Positions 26,535-36,899 are shown, numbered from the stretch's first letter. The stretch is DNA of 64,000 bases from Dolichospermum sp. FACHB-1091 (GCF_014697585.1 NZ_JACJSB010000015.1:48135-112134); one strand, 5' to 3'. The notes: generated by a model not told the origin, from the sequence alone. Made by a program: numbers and translations.

Positions 26535-28391
26535 ATGAATGAATTTCTATTTTTAACAAGTTGGTTCGTCCCTCTTTATAGTTTAATAGGGGCAATTTTA
26601 ACTTTGCCTTGGGGCATAGGAATTATCCAACGCACAGGACCTAGACCTGCTGTATACTTGAATTTGCTGACTACCATCTTAGGTTTTATTCACAGTCTTT
26701 TAGTATTTAAAGATGTTTGGAATCGAGAACCAGAACATCTACTGATAACTTGGTTTCAAGCTGCTGATTTCCAATTATCTTTCGCTTTAGAAATTTCTGT
26801 GGTCAGTGTGGGAGCAACTGTTTTAATTACCGCACTAAGTCTATTAGCACAAATTTACGCTCTAGGCTACATGGAAAAAGACTGGTCCTTAGCCAGATTT
26901 TTTGGTTTATTAGGATTTTTTGAAGCGGCTTTGATTGGTTTAGCAATTAGTGATTCTCTCTTTCTCAGTTATGCTTTGTTAGAGGTTCTCACTCTTTCCA
27001 CTTATTTATTGGTAGGATTTTGGTATGCTCAACCTTTGGTAGTCACAGCAGCGCGAGATGCTTTTTTGACGAAACGGGTAGGCGACCTATTACTATTAAT
27101 GTCTGTTGTCACCCTTTCTACTCTGGCTGGTAGCTTAAATTTTTCCGATTTGTATGAATGGGCGCAAACTGCTGATTTAAACCCAGTTACATCTACTTTA
27201 CTTGGCTTGGGTTTAATTGCAGGTCCTGCTGGTAAATGCGCTCAATTTCCTCTGCATCTGTGGTTAGATGAAGCCATGGAGGGTCCAAATCCAGCCTCGG
27301 TAATGCGAAACTCCTTGGTAGTAGCTGGGGGTGCTTATATTCTCTACAAGATTCAACCATTATTATCTTTATCCCCTATTGCTTTAAATACTTTAGTGGT
27401 GGTGGGAATAATGACAGCAGTGGGCGCAACATTGGTATCTATAGCTCAAATTGATATTAAGCGATCGCTATCCCATTCTACCAGTGCCTACATGGGATTG
27501 GTATTTTTAGCAGTGGGTTTAGAACAAGGCGGAGTAGCCTTAATGTTACTCCTCAGTCATGCTATCGCCAAAGCCCTATTATTCATGAGTTCTGGTTCTG
27601 TTATCTATACCACCCAAACCCAAGACTTAACAGAAATGGGGGGGTTATGGTCAAAAATGCCAGCGACAACTACTGCTTTTGTGGTTGGTTCAGCAGGTAT
27701 GGTGACTCTACTACCATTAGGCAGTTTCTGGGCAATGTTAGCATGGGCTGATGGACTAGTCAGAGTTAGCCCCTGGGTAATTGTGGTTTTAATCTTAGTT
27801 AATGGCCTCACAGCTTTGAACTTAACTAGGGTATTCCGGTTAATTTTCTGGGGAAAATCTCAACCAAAAACCCACCGCGCCCCAGAAGTCGCCTGGCCAA
27901 TGGCATTACCAATGGTGACTTTAACTATACTAACATTATTGTTACCATTAATGCTACAACAATGGTATTTATTACCTAGCTGGGAAAGTTTAGATAGGTA
28001 TATAGTTGGTTCTCTATTCGCTTCCACTCTGGCTGGAGTAACTCTTGGCGCTACCATTCATCTTCACAAGGCTTGGTCAAGATCCAGAATTTTAATCTGG
28101 AGATTTTTACAAGATTTATTGGGCTATGATTTTTACATAGACCGCATTTACCGCTTAACGATTGTAAGTGCTGTGGCGCTGTTATCCAAAATATCGGCGT
28201 GGAGCGATCGCTTTGTGGTAGATGGTCTAGTCAATTTAATCGGCTTTGCGGCAATTTTTAGCGGACAAAGTTTGAAATACAGCATTTCTGGTCAATCCCA
28301 AGGCTATATGCTGACAATTATCTTTGTTATTAGCATCCTGGGTTTTTTCATTAGTTTCTCATTGGGCTTATTCGATAAATTACCCTTTTAG
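26535..28391 (+). CDS. ndhF4: NDH-1 CO2-uptake subunit NdhF4
   Basis: The 618-residue polytopic protein is of the NuoL/NdhF family, with conserved GPAGKCAQFPLHLWLDEAME, a proton-channel lysine region, and ISFSLGLFDKLPF at the end. It is shorter than NdhF1 and is followed by ndhD and a Cup gene, the sign of the CO2-uptake NDH-1 complexes. ATG start at 26535 with AAGGAAGA upstream. The F4 label rests on the CupB-type third gene and on linkage to the ccm operon as in Anabaena. Confidence 0.85.
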   Translation: MNEFLFLTSWFVPLYSLIGAILTLPWGIGIIQRTGPRPAVYLNLLTTILGFIHSLLVFKDVWNREPEHLLITWFQAADFQLSFALEISVVSVGATVLITALSLLAQIYALGYMEKDWSLARFFGLLGFFEAALIGLAISDSLFLSYALLEVLTLSTYLLVGFWYAQPLVVTAARDAFLTKRVGDLLLLMSVVTLSTLAGSLNFSDLYEWAQTADLNPVTSTLLGLGLIAGPAGKCAQFPLHLWLDEAMEGPNPASVMRNSLVVAGGAYILYKIQPLLSLSPIALNTLVVVGIMTAVGATLVSIAQIDIKRSLSHSTSAYMGLVFLAVGLEQGGVALMLLLSHAIAKALLFMSSGSVIYTTQTQDLTEMGGLWSKMPATTTAFVVGSAGMVTLLPLGSFWAMLAWADGLVRVSPWVIVVLILVNGLTALNLTRVFRLIFWGKSQPKTHRAPEVAWPMALPMVTLTILTLLLPLMLQQWYLLPSWESLDRYIVGSLFASTLAGVTLGATIHLHKAWSRSRILIWRFLQDLLGYDFYIDRIYRLTIVSAVALLSKISAWSDRFVVDGLVNLIGFAAIFSGQSLKYSISGQSQGYMLTIIFVISILGFFISFSLGLFDKLPF

Positions 28392-28453
28392 AAAAGAGGC
28401 AACCGTCAACTGTTAACTAACCACTGTCAACTGTCAACCGTCACCTATCTACT

Positions 28454-29956
28454 ATGCTGAGTATATTGATTTTACTGCCGTTAATTGCTGCGGCTTTCTT
28501 TGGTTTTTATCCTTCTACTATTTCTGGTAAACTCGCCCGCATCATAGCTTTAGTTTTTAGCGGTATTATTTTTCTATGGAGTATTTTCATAGCTATTCAG
28601 TTTAACCCCGGAGACGTTACTCAACAATTTGCCGAATCTCTACTGTGGGTAGATGCCATTGGCTTAAATTACAATTTGGGTATAGATGGTTTATCACTAC
28701 CGTTATTACTTCTGAATGGACTATTAACTTGTATTGCTATTTATAGTAGTGATGAATCTCAACAACGTCCTAGATTTTACTATTCCTTAATTTTTCTCTT
28801 GACCACTGGGGTAATTGGAGCATTTTTAGCACAGGATTTATTATTATTTTTCCTGTTCTATGAGTTGGAATTAATACCCCTGTATTTACTAATTGCTATT
28901 TGGGGAGGTGCAAGACGAGGTTATGCAGCCACGAAATTTCTCATTTATACCGCTTTTTCGGGAATCGTCATTTTAGCTAGTTTCCTGGGTATAGTTTGGT
29001 TAAGTGGTTCTTCCAGTTTTGCACTCTCGACCTTAAATAGTCAAAATCTGCCCTTAGCTACCCAAATTTTACTCCTTGTAGGCATTTTGGTCGGTTTTGG
29101 CATTAAAATCCCCCTCTTTCCCTTCCATACTTGGCTACCAGATGCCCACGTTGAAGCTTCTACACCCATATCTGTTCTCTTGGCTGGCATACTATTGAAG
29201 TTAGGGACCTATGGCCTACTCCGATTTGGCATGAATTTGTTACCAGATGCTTGGGCTTATTTAGCCCCTTGGTTAGCTACATGGGCAGTAATTAGTGTCT
29301 TATTTGGCGCTTCTTGTGCGATCGCGCAAACGGATATGAAAAAAATGGTAGCTTATAGTTCTATCGGACACATGGGCTATGTTTTGTTGGCGGCTGCTGC
29401 ATCTACACCTCTAAGCGTATTAGGGGCAGTTATGCAAATGATTAGTCACGGATTAATATCCGCTATGTTATTCCTGTTAGTAGGAGTTGTCTATAAAAAA
29501 ACTGGTAGCCGAGATTTAAACGTGGTTCGGGGACTACTCAACCCAGAACGCGGTTTACCCCTGATTGGTAGTTTAATGATTATGGGAGTCATGGCCAGTG
29601 CAGGTATACCCGGAATGGTGGGATTTATTTCGGAATTTATCGTTTTTCGCGGTAGTTTCGCGGTTTTTCCTGTTCAAACATTGTTGGGAATGCTAGGAAA
29701 TGGTTTAACTGCCGTTTATTTCTTAAATCTTGTCAATCGTGCCTTTTTTGGACGGTTATCAGAGGAAATTTACAACCTACCTCGTGTTTACTGGAGCGAT
29801 CGCCTTCCTGCTATTATTTTAGCTGTATTTATCCTCATTTTCGGTATTCAACCCACCTGGCTGGCACATTACACCGAAACCACAATTACCACCATGGTAA
29901 ACACCAGTAATCTAGTACACAATAGTGAGCATAAAATAGCTATTCAAAATAGTTAA
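28454..29956 (+). CDS. ndhD4: NDH-1 CO2-uptake subunit NdhD4
   Basis: The 500-residue polytopic protein has the NuoM/NdhD signatures FFLFYELELIPLYLLIAIWG, KIPLFPFHTWLPDAHVEAST and TDMKKMVAYSSIGHMGYVL. It pumps protons in the thylakoid or plasma membrane complex that drives CO2 hydration. The gap from ndhF4 (62 bp) holds CAACTGT heptamer-like repeats. It is read with ndhF4 and cupB. Confidence 0.87.
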   Translation: MLSILILLPLIAAAFFGFYPSTISGKLARIIALVFSGIIFLWSIFIAIQFNPGDVTQQFAESLLWVDAIGLNYNLGIDGLSLPLLLLNGLLTCIAIYSSDESQQRPRFYYSLIFLLTTGVIGAFLAQDLLLFFLFYELELIPLYLLIAIWGGARRGYAATKFLIYTAFSGIVILASFLGIVWLSGSSSFALSTLNSQNLPLATQILLLVGILVGFGIKIPLFPFHTWLPDAHVEASTPISVLLAGILLKLGTYGLLRFGMNLLPDAWAYLAPWLATWAVISVLFGASCAIAQTDMKKMVAYSSIGHMGYVLLAAAASTPLSVLGAVMQMISHGLISAMLFLLVGVVYKKTGSRDLNVVRGLLNPERGLPLIGSLMIMGVMASAGIPGMVGFISEFIVFRGSFAVFPVQTLLGMLGNGLTAVYFLNLVNRAFFGRLSEEIYNLPRVYWSDRLPAIILAVFILIFGIQPTWLAHYTETTITTMVNTSNLVHNSEHKIAIQNS

Positions 29957-30016
29957 AAGTCGTATTATTCAGCCTTTTAACTTTTGATTTCTAATTCAAT
30001 TACAGAAGAAACACTA

Positions 30017-31147
30017 ATGATGAAAACTGAAAAAAAGCCCGCTTACAACCCCCTAGCTGAGTATCTTCAACGCTTACAAAATGGTGGTGCATTACTCAAA
30101 GATAGCCCCGAAAACGTTTTAGAAGTTGTTGGCATTCTCAAAAGTTATGGTATAGTTTTAGATGCCTATTCTAAAAACCTCATTTACATCGCTGAACATC
30201 AATTTTTAGTGTTTTTTCCCTTCTTTAAATATTTTGATGGTGATGTTTCTTTAGCTAAATTAATCCGTCATTTATGGCATGATCGGATTAATTTTGAATA
30301 TGCTGAATATTGCATGAAAACCATGATGTGGCATGGTGGAGGCGGTTTAGACGCATATTTAGATACTCAGGAATTTCAAGATAGAGCAAAAACCGTTATT
30401 GCTGCTAAATTTAAATATAATCCCCTGCTGTTGGGATTAAATCAACTATTTCCTGAATTTTTAACAGAACAGTTACGAGTTTCAGCTTATTACACTGGTT
30501 TAGGTCAATTTTGGCGAGTTATGGCTGATATGTTTCTGAATTTATCAGACCGCTATGACAACGGCGAAATTAAATCTATTCCCCAAGTTGTAGAACATAT
30601 TAAACTGGCTTTAGTTGCAGATGCAATTAAACCAATTACATACAGTGTCAAAATTGGCAAGAAAGTCTATGATATTATTCCTAAATCAGTTGGTTTAACC
30701 TTCCTTGCAGATACCGCAATTCCCTATGTAGAAGCAGTATTTTTTAGAGGAACACCATTTTTAGGAACAGTGTCTTTAAACGCCCAAGCATATCAAGTTC
30801 CTCCAGATCAATCTCGATTCCAATATGGTGCATTATACGCCGATCCTTTACCTATTGGTGGTGCAGGGATTCCGCCAACTTTATTAATGCAGGATATGCG
30901 TCATTATTTGCCAGAATATTTACATAGTATTTATCGTCGCAGTCTCAGGAGTGAAGATGATTTACGAGTACAAATTTGTATGAGTTTCCAAAAATCCATG
31001 TTTTGCGTCACCACGGCCGCAATTTTAGGACTTTTACCTTATCCATTAGATACTCAAGATCCATCTGAAAAAAAAGCCATTCAAGTTTATTTAGAAAAGT
31101 GGCTGTCAAGATTAGAAAACTCCCGGTTATTAGAAGTAAATAAATAG
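30017..31147 (+). CDS. cupB: CO2 hydration protein CupB (ChpX)
   Basis: The protein of about 376 residues contains PLAEYLQRLQNGGALLKDS, VMADMFLNLSDRYDNGEIKS and PIGGAGIPPTLLMQDMRHYL, the pattern of the CupA/CupB family. CupB is a carbonic-anhydrase-like subunit that hydrates CO2 at the NDH-1 complex. The size (CupA is longer) favours CupB. A TTG at 29984 is in frame, but the ATG pair at 30017/30020 after AGAAGAAACAC is the better start. Confidence 0.85.
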   Translation: MMKTEKKPAYNPLAEYLQRLQNGGALLKDSPENVLEVVGILKSYGIVLDAYSKNLIYIAEHQFLVFFPFFKYFDGDVSLAKLIRHLWHDRINFEYAEYCMKTMMWHGGGGLDAYLDTQEFQDRAKTVIAAKFKYNPLLLGLNQLFPEFLTEQLRVSAYYTGLGQFWRVMADMFLNLSDRYDNGEIKSIPQVVEHIKLALVADAIKPITYSVKIGKKVYDIIPKSVGLTFLADTAIPYVEAVFFRGTPFLGTVSLNAQAYQVPPDQSRFQYGALYADPLPIGGAGIPPTLLMQDMRHYLPEYLHSIYRRSLRSEDDLRVQICMSFQKSMFCVTTAAILGLLPYPLDTQDPSEKKAIQVYLEKWLSRLENSRLLEVNK

Positions 31148-31379
31148 GGTAATATCGGTAGACTATTCACAACTGGTTTGACTCTATCTTTGATATCAAT
31201 GTGTTAATTACAAATAAAAAATGTCACACAAGAGACTCTAGTAAAATTTATACTTTTACATTACAGTCAATATACTCACTGTCAGAATCAGGATATACAG
31301 GATGAAAAAGGGATTTTATCACCATGTAAATCACTTGAAATGGTGTGGGTCACGCTATCACTAACAACTCTACTATTTT
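31148..31379. other. Intergenic stretch with a repeat relic
   Basis: No gene is seen. A short GTCAGAATCAGGATATACAG relic (31281 onward) belongs to the family of 6331-6460. Confidence 0.4.
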
Positions 31380-31471
31380 AGGACTTACGCACGAGTCACT
31401 GAATAACGAACCACTCCAGGCACAGAGAACACAGAGAAATCAGGGTTTGAGGAATATTTTGCGTAAGTCCT
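31380..31471. repeat. MITE-like element with 12-bp inverted ends
   Basis: The ends AGGACTTACGCA (31380-31391) and TGCGTAAGTCCT (31460-31471) are perfect inverted repeats around a 68-bp core holding CACAGAGAACACAGAGAAA. This AGGACTTACGCA element is widespread in cyanobacterial genomes. No target duplication is clear. Confidence 0.7.
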
Positions 31472-31525
31472 GTATTTAACATCCTACATATCTATATTAC
31501 CATGTTATACTTGAGGCAGTTAATT

Positions 31526-31561
31526 AAAAAGATACCCGAATTCTTTAATAATTCGGGTATC
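31526..31561 (-). terminator. Intrinsic terminator of curT
   Basis: On the minus strand a 12-bp stem (GATACCCGAATT with AATTCGGGTATC) is followed by TTTTTAATTAA. It lies about 23 bp after the curT stop. Confidence 0.85.
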
Positions 31562-31583
31562 TAAATTTGTCTAAATTTGTTAG

Positions 31584-32033
31584 TTAAGATTCAGAAGTTT
31601 TTTTACCGACAACTTGAGATTTGAGGGTAGTAATTTCACTAGACAACTCCTGTCTGCTGGAAGCTTTGAGTAAATAGCGATAGATAAACCACACAGAGTA
31701 ACCAATACCAATTAATTCAAAGCTGGGCGCTACTAAAGGAATATCATTAAGAGCATCTAGTACGGCCAATAGCACCTTAACTGCGACTACAGATGTCACT
31801 ACTAAACCAATACTAACTATAGGCTGCTGATATTGACCAAAGAACTTACCTACATAATCTGGTAATGTACCAAGAAAACCAGAAACTTGCTGTCCATATT
31901 TGAGCCATTGTTCTTGAGGCTGCATAGGGGGCTGAAGTTTGGTAAGATTTCCAGTTTGGGTGTTAATTTGGGGGGTAGTTGTTTCTTTGGACTGGGTTTC
32001 TTGGTATTCTGGTTCTTGCATTTTTATTTCCAT
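31584..32033 (-). CDS. curT: CURT1/CAAD-domain thylakoid membrane-curvature protein
   Basis: The 149-residue protein has a Gln/Thr/Pro-rich N-terminus, then LPDYVGKFFGQYQQPIVSIG and two adjacent membrane helices (VVTSVVAVKVLLAVLDAL; LIGIGYSVWFIYRYLL). The C-terminal helix is amphipathic. This is the CAAD domain layout of cyanobacterial CurT, which bends thylakoid membranes. It has its own terminator. Confidence 0.85.
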   Translation of the reverse strand: MEIKMQEPEYQETQSKETTTPQINTQTGNLTKLQPPMQPQEQWLKYGQQVSGFLGTLPDYVGKFFGQYQQPIVSIGLVVTSVVAVKVLLAVLDALNDIPLVAPSFELIGIGYSVWFIYRYLLKASSRQELSSEITTLKSQVVGKKTSES

Positions 32034-32281
32034 GATTTTGATCGTTGAGTTTTTTACCTAGACATTTACAACCAAAAGGCTGTTAATTGACAATTCTTCC
32101 ACTAATAAGCATGAGAAATCAGAGATTATTGGTTTATCTTATCTAGACTCATTGATAAGTATGACAAAAATTTGTTCAAAATCTAGCCATTTGTGTTACT
32201 AGTTAGGGGATAGGCAAGAAACAAGACTCCCTCTAAAAGTGCAATAATCATAAATTATACTCCTCATTGTCTTTATATTTC

Positions 32282-34609
32282 ATGATAACAAGTATTGATT
32301 TTCTTAATCACCTTAACCCTAGTCAACGTCAAGCCGTAGAACACTATTGCGGTCCGTTGTTAGTAGTTGCTGGTGCTGGTTCGGGTAAAACCCGTGCGCT
32401 TACCTACCGTATTGCTAACTTGATTCTACAACACCGTGTTAATCCTGAAAATATCCTCGCGGTGACATTTACTAATAAAGCCGCAAGGGAAATGAAGGAA
32501 AGAATTCAAAGGATATTTGCTGAACAATTAGCGATAACAAAACATGATAAAAAGTTTGATTTACTAACGGAATATGAACAAACTTTGATTAAATCACAAG
32601 TTTACCGCACTACTATTAAAGATATGTGGTGTGGAACTTTTCATAGTTTGTTTTCTCGGATTCTTCGTTATGATATTGAGAAATATCAAGATGAAAAAGG
32701 GAGAAAATGGGAAAAAAACTTTTCTATTTTTGATGAATCTGATGTACAAAGTGTGATTAAAGAAATTGTGACTAAAGATTTAAATTTAGATAGTAAGAAA
32801 TTTGAACCTAAGTCTGTGCGTTACGCTATTAGTAATGCTAAAAATCAGGGATTTTCCCCTAGAGAATTTGAAAGTGAACAGCCAAATTATCGCGGGAGGG
32901 TAATTGCTGATGTTTATAACCGCTATCAAGATAAACTGGCTCAAAATAATGCTTTAGATTTTGATGATTTGATTTTAATTCCTACTAGATTATTTCAACA
33001 AAATGAGCAGGTTTTAGGTTATTGGTATCGCAAATTCTGTCATATTTTAGTTGATGAATATCAAGATACTAACCGGACTCAATATGATTTAATTCAGCTT
33101 TTAGTTACCAATGGGGAAAAACGTAAAAGTGAATGGAAATGGGAAAATCGTTCTGTATTTGTTGTCGGAGATGCTGACCAGTCAATTTACAGTTTTAGAA
33201 TGGCAGATTTTACGATTTTACTAGAATTTCAGGAGAATTTTGGCGATGGTTTAGCAGATGATGATACCCGTTCTATGGTAAAATTAGAAGAAAATTATCG
33301 CTCTTGTGAAAACATTCTCCAAGCTGCTAATGAATTAATTGAAAATAACACCCAACGCATTGATAAAATTCTCAAGGCCACAAGACAACCGGGGGAAGCA
33401 ATTTGTTTTCATAAAGCTGAGGAAGAAATGGCCGAAGCAGCTTTTGTTATTGACCAAATTCGCAGTTTAGAAAATCAAAACCCGGAATTAAATTGGGGTG
33501 CTTTTGCAATTTTATATAGAACTAATGCTCAATCTCGACCTTTTGAAGAACTATTAGTTAAATATCAAATTCCTTATACGGTTGTGGGAGGAATGAAGTT
33601 TTATGACCGGAAAGAAATTAAAGATGCTGTTGCATATTTAAGAGCTATTAATAACCCAGCGGATACTGTTAGTTTATTGCGAGTCATTAATACACCTCGT
33701 AGGGGAATTGGTAAAGCTACTATGGACGCTTTAGTAAATGCTTCCCAGCAATTAGGAATAACATTATGGGAAATAATTAGTGATGAAACATCAGTTAATA
33801 CTTTAGCAGGACGTTCAGCAAAAGCTGTGAATAATTTTGCTGCAATGATTCAAAATCGTCAAGCACAAATCGCAATTATTCCCGGTTCAGAGATATTACA
33901 AGGGATTTTAGAAGATTCTGGTTATATCAAAGAATTGCAAGATCAAGGTACAGACGAAGCTGATAACAGAATTAGCAACGTTAATGAATTATATAACGCC
34001 ATGTTGCAATTTCAAGAGGAAAATGAAGGCGAAGATATTTCCTTGCAAGCGTTTTTACAAAGTGCTGCGCTCAGTTCCGATTTAGATAATTTAAAAGAGG
34101 GACAAACAGCAGTTTCTCTAATGACCTTACACGCTTCTAAGGGTTTGGAATTTCCCGTAGTCTTTCTAGTTGGATTAGAACAGGGATTATTTCCGGGTTA
34201 TCGTTCATTACAGGACCCATCCTTATTAGAAGAAGAACGTAGATTGTGTTATGTAGGTATCACCCGCGCTCAAGAACGTCTATTCCTATCCCATGCTAGA
34301 GAACGCCGTTTATATGGTACTAGAGAACCGGCTATGCGATCGCAATTTTTAGACGAATTACCAGCAGAGTTATTAACTACACAGAATAAAGTTACCCGTA
34401 TTGTTACTAAGACATCATCAGCAAACCCTAATAAACAAAGCAATTCTCAAGCTTGGCAGGTCGGTGATAATGTATTACATAAAACTTTTGGCATTGGTAA
34501 AGTTACTCACGTTTTTGGAGAAGGAAATAAAGTTTCCGTAGCCATTCAATTTGCTAGTTTAGGACAGAAAATTATAGACCCTAGAGTAGCACAGTTACAG
34601 AAAGTCTAA
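32282..34609 (+). CDS. pcrA: UvrD/PcrA-type ATP-dependent DNA helicase
   Basis: This superfamily 1A helicase has LNPSQRQAVEH (Q motif), GAGSGKT (Walker A), TFTNKAAREMKERI, DEYQDTNR (Walker B), GDADQSIYSFR, and late motifs LMTLHASKGLEFPVVF and EERRLCYVGITRA. The C-terminal WQVGDNVLHKTFGIGKV is the small Tudor-like domain of PcrA. It acts in repair and replication restart. An in-frame TTG at 32267 is less likely than the ATG at 32282. Confidence 0.92.
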   Translation: MITSIDFLNHLNPSQRQAVEHYCGPLLVVAGAGSGKTRALTYRIANLILQHRVNPENILAVTFTNKAAREMKERIQRIFAEQLAITKHDKKFDLLTEYEQTLIKSQVYRTTIKDMWCGTFHSLFSRILRYDIEKYQDEKGRKWEKNFSIFDESDVQSVIKEIVTKDLNLDSKKFEPKSVRYAISNAKNQGFSPREFESEQPNYRGRVIADVYNRYQDKLAQNNALDFDDLILIPTRLFQQNEQVLGYWYRKFCHILVDEYQDTNRTQYDLIQLLVTNGEKRKSEWKWENRSVFVVGDADQSIYSFRMADFTILLEFQENFGDGLADDDTRSMVKLEENYRSCENILQAANELIENNTQRIDKILKATRQPGEAICFHKAEEEMAEAAFVIDQIRSLENQNPELNWGAFAILYRTNAQSRPFEELLVKYQIPYTVVGGMKFYDRKEIKDAVAYLRAINNPADTVSLLRVINTPRRGIGKATMDALVNASQQLGITLWEIISDETSVNTLAGRSAKAVNNFAAMIQNRQAQIAIIPGSEILQGILEDSGYIKELQDQGTDEADNRISNVNELYNAMLQFQEENEGEDISLQAFLQSAALSSDLDNLKEGQTAVSLMTLHASKGLEFPVVFLVGLEQGLFPGYRSLQDPSLLEEERRLCYVGITRAQERLFLSHARERRLYGTREPAMRSQFLDELPAELLTTQNKVTRIVTKTSSANPNKQSNSQAWQVGDNVLHKTFGIGKVTHVFGEGNKVSVAIQFASLGQKIIDPRVAQLQKV

Positions 34610-34829
34610 TGGTAACGGTTAGGTAACACTAATAGGGTAAAAAGATGGTGTGATCCAGACAAAGTTAGGATCTATGCAAAATACCTCTCCAACCCTTATT
34701 TATTCAGGACTTCTGTACCTGGAGTGATTCGTTATTCTCTAGTTGATCTTGATCTTTTTATATCCAAGATGGTGTCGTTTTTCTCAGTTTTTGTTAGACT
34801 TAACAAAGTTTTTCCAGCAAAATACCACT

Positions 34830-35840
34830 ATGGCTTTATACGCAGAATTGCATCGGCATCTAGGTGGTTCAGTTGTACCTCGTGTACTATGGCGATATTT
34901 CCAGCGTCATAATACCGAGTTGATTTCTTCCTTTACGGAATACGCAGAATTTGAAGATTTTTACACCCGTCCCCGCAACAACTTGGATGAGTATCTAGAA
35001 CTACATACTCTGGTAGAAAGTGTACAAACGGTGGAAACTTTACCCTACTTTATTTACCGCTTATTACGCGGGGCTTATATTTTTGAGAATTTGGCTTATT
35101 TAGAATTACGTTATACGCCCTATTTACGAACTCCTGAACATTTGAATCAAATTCAGAGAATTGATAAAATGGCAGAAATTGTGGATATTGTGGGTAAATC
35201 CAGTCATGTCCCCGAATATCCCATTGTTACCAGTCAAATTCTCTGTATGCACTCCCGTTTACCTTTTGAGGTAAATCAGGCAATTATTGATTTAGCAGCA
35301 CAAAATAGAGAATATGTCTGTGGGATAGATATAGCAGGAGGCGATCGCTGTTATGGCGAAAGGATGGAAGAATGGATAAATTTATATAATTATGCTCATT
35401 CTTTGGGTATTAACACCACAGGGCATCTTTATGAAACCAAGGACGGTTGTTATCCAGAATTATTACCTTATTTAATGCGAATCGGTCATGGCATTCAGAT
35501 TCCTATATTGTATCCTGAACTACTTCCAGAGATTGGTAAAAGAGGACAATGTTTAGAAGTTTGTCCCACAACTTATTTAAAAACAGGCACTTTACAGGAT
35601 ATCCGTCAGCTAAAATTAGTTTTTGACCGATGTTTTGCAGCCGAAGTTGATATCGCTATTTGTACGGATAATGCGGGATTGCATAATATGCGTCTACCCT
35701 TTGAATATGAAAATCTTTTGACTTACGACATTATTAATTTTCAGCAGTTACAAGCTTGTCAAGATGCAGCTTTCCGTCATGCTTTTGCTTGGCCTCACAG
35801 TCAAGGTCCCGCGTCTTTGTTAACTGGGTTGTTGAAGTAA
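34830..35840 (+). CDS. Adenosine deaminase-like metal hydrolase
   Basis: The 336-residue protein starts ALYAELHRHLGGSVVPRVLW with the HxH metal motif. It retains the proton-donor motif as GHLYE (HAGE in usual enzymes), RIGHGIQI, and a TDNAGLHN motif where usual enzymes have TDDP. The second aspartate is therefore Asn. It belongs to the ADA/AMP deaminase superfamily, but the substrate may not be adenosine. The ATG at 34830 is chosen over an upstream ATG at 34743, whose extra residues look non-coding. Confidence 0.75.
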   Translation: MALYAELHRHLGGSVVPRVLWRYFQRHNTELISSFTEYAEFEDFYTRPRNNLDEYLELHTLVESVQTVETLPYFIYRLLRGAYIFENLAYLELRYTPYLRTPEHLNQIQRIDKMAEIVDIVGKSSHVPEYPIVTSQILCMHSRLPFEVNQAIIDLAAQNREYVCGIDIAGGDRCYGERMEEWINLYNYAHSLGINTTGHLYETKDGCYPELLPYLMRIGHGIQIPILYPELLPEIGKRGQCLEVCPTTYLKTGTLQDIRQLKLVFDRCFAAEVDIAICTDNAGLHNMRLPFEYENLLTYDIINFQQLQACQDAAFRHAFAWPHSQGPASLLTGLLK

Positions 35841-36053
35841 TCCAAGTTGTTGAACTGTTGGACTTGAAGGTGTCAAAGTATTATAGGTAAAGGGATTCAA
35901 GTAACAGACTCTCTCAAAAAACGGTTATTTCCCTGACCCCTGGGTAAGTCCTACTTCAACAACACCCAAAATCCAAAATTGGATTGCCAAACCATGTTAA
36001 AATACATCTCGCATATAAAGCTGTATTTGATTATTAGGTGGATTTAAACAAAG

Positions 36054-36191
36054 ATGGAAGCAGCACTATTACTAGCAAAACTGCCTGAAGCTTACCAAAT
36101 CTTCGACCCCTTGGTAGATGTTTTACCCGTTATTCCTGTTTTCTTCTTGTTACTTGCATTTGTTTGGCAAGCAGCAGTCGGTTTCAGATAA
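36054..36191 (+). CDS. psbK: Photosystem II reaction centre protein K
   Basis: The 45-residue ORF has the mature PsbK pattern [20 protein letters not shown] followed by [16 protein letters not shown]. The short leader MEAALLLA is removed in PsbK. It is a single-helix photosystem II subunit near CP43. Confidence 0.95.
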
Positions 36192-36324
36192 CCTACCATC
36201 TCCTATTATTTGGACAGGTGACTCATGCCTGTCCTATTTTTTTGATAAAATTAATAATTCTTAATATTTTGCAATAAATCAATATAATTAATCCAGTTGC
36301 ATACTAAATCACCAGGAATCTACG

Positions 36325-36621
36325 ATGGGAAACATCAAATTTGTTAAAGAGAATAAAGAAATAGTGGCCGCAGACGGCGCTAATCTCCGACTCAAAGCAG
36401 TAGAAAATGGGATTGATATTTATACATTCCTCAGTAAAATCACTAATTGTGGCGGCTCTGGACAATGTAGCACTTGTGTTGTCCAAATTAGCGAAGGACT
36501 AGAAAACCTTTCTCCCCGCACAGATTTAGAACAACGCAAATTCAAAAACAAGCCTGATAATTACCGTCTAGCCTGTCAAACCCTAGTTAACGGACCTGTT
36601 AGCGTCATCACTAAACCATAA
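36325..36621 (+). CDS. [2Fe-2S] ferredoxin-like protein
   Basis: The 98-residue protein has [11 protein letters not shown] (cysteines with x5 and x2 spacing) and a fourth cysteine in YRLACQTLV. This is a plant/adrenodoxin-type [2Fe-2S] fold but differs from PetF. Such ferredoxins between psbK and psbM may serve specialised electron transfer. It is followed by a long palindrome. Confidence 0.8.
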   Translation: MGNIKFVKENKEIVAADGANLRLKAVENGIDIYTFLSKITNCGGSGQCSTCVVQISEGLENLSPRTDLEQRKFKNKPDNYRLACQTLVNGPVSVITKP

Positions 36622-36652
36622 CTGAATTTTGGGAGTAGAAACAAATTTTCTA

Positions 36653-36684
36653 AAATTTAAACTCACTTAAGTGAGTTTAAATTT
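36653..36684. terminator. Perfect 32-bp palindrome after the ferredoxin gene
   Basis: AAATTTAAACTCACTT is followed directly by its reverse complement. It starts 32 bp after the ferredoxin stop and can form a hairpin with AT-rich ends on both strands, so it is a likely terminator. Confidence 0.7.
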
Positions 36685-36899
36685 ATTAACTGTTATTAAA
36701 AAAGTAGAAATTTATCTGTATTTATCCGCCCTTGTCTGGGTTTAATTCCTTGTTTCCCGTTCTCAATATGAAATTTATTTTATACGACTACTTCACGATC
36801 ACTTGTTTAGTCAAGGAGTTACAAAAATTTAGCTTCATTTTGTCATCTGATGCTATTCTAAAGTAGTTAACTGGAAATTACACAAAAGGCTATCTTGCC

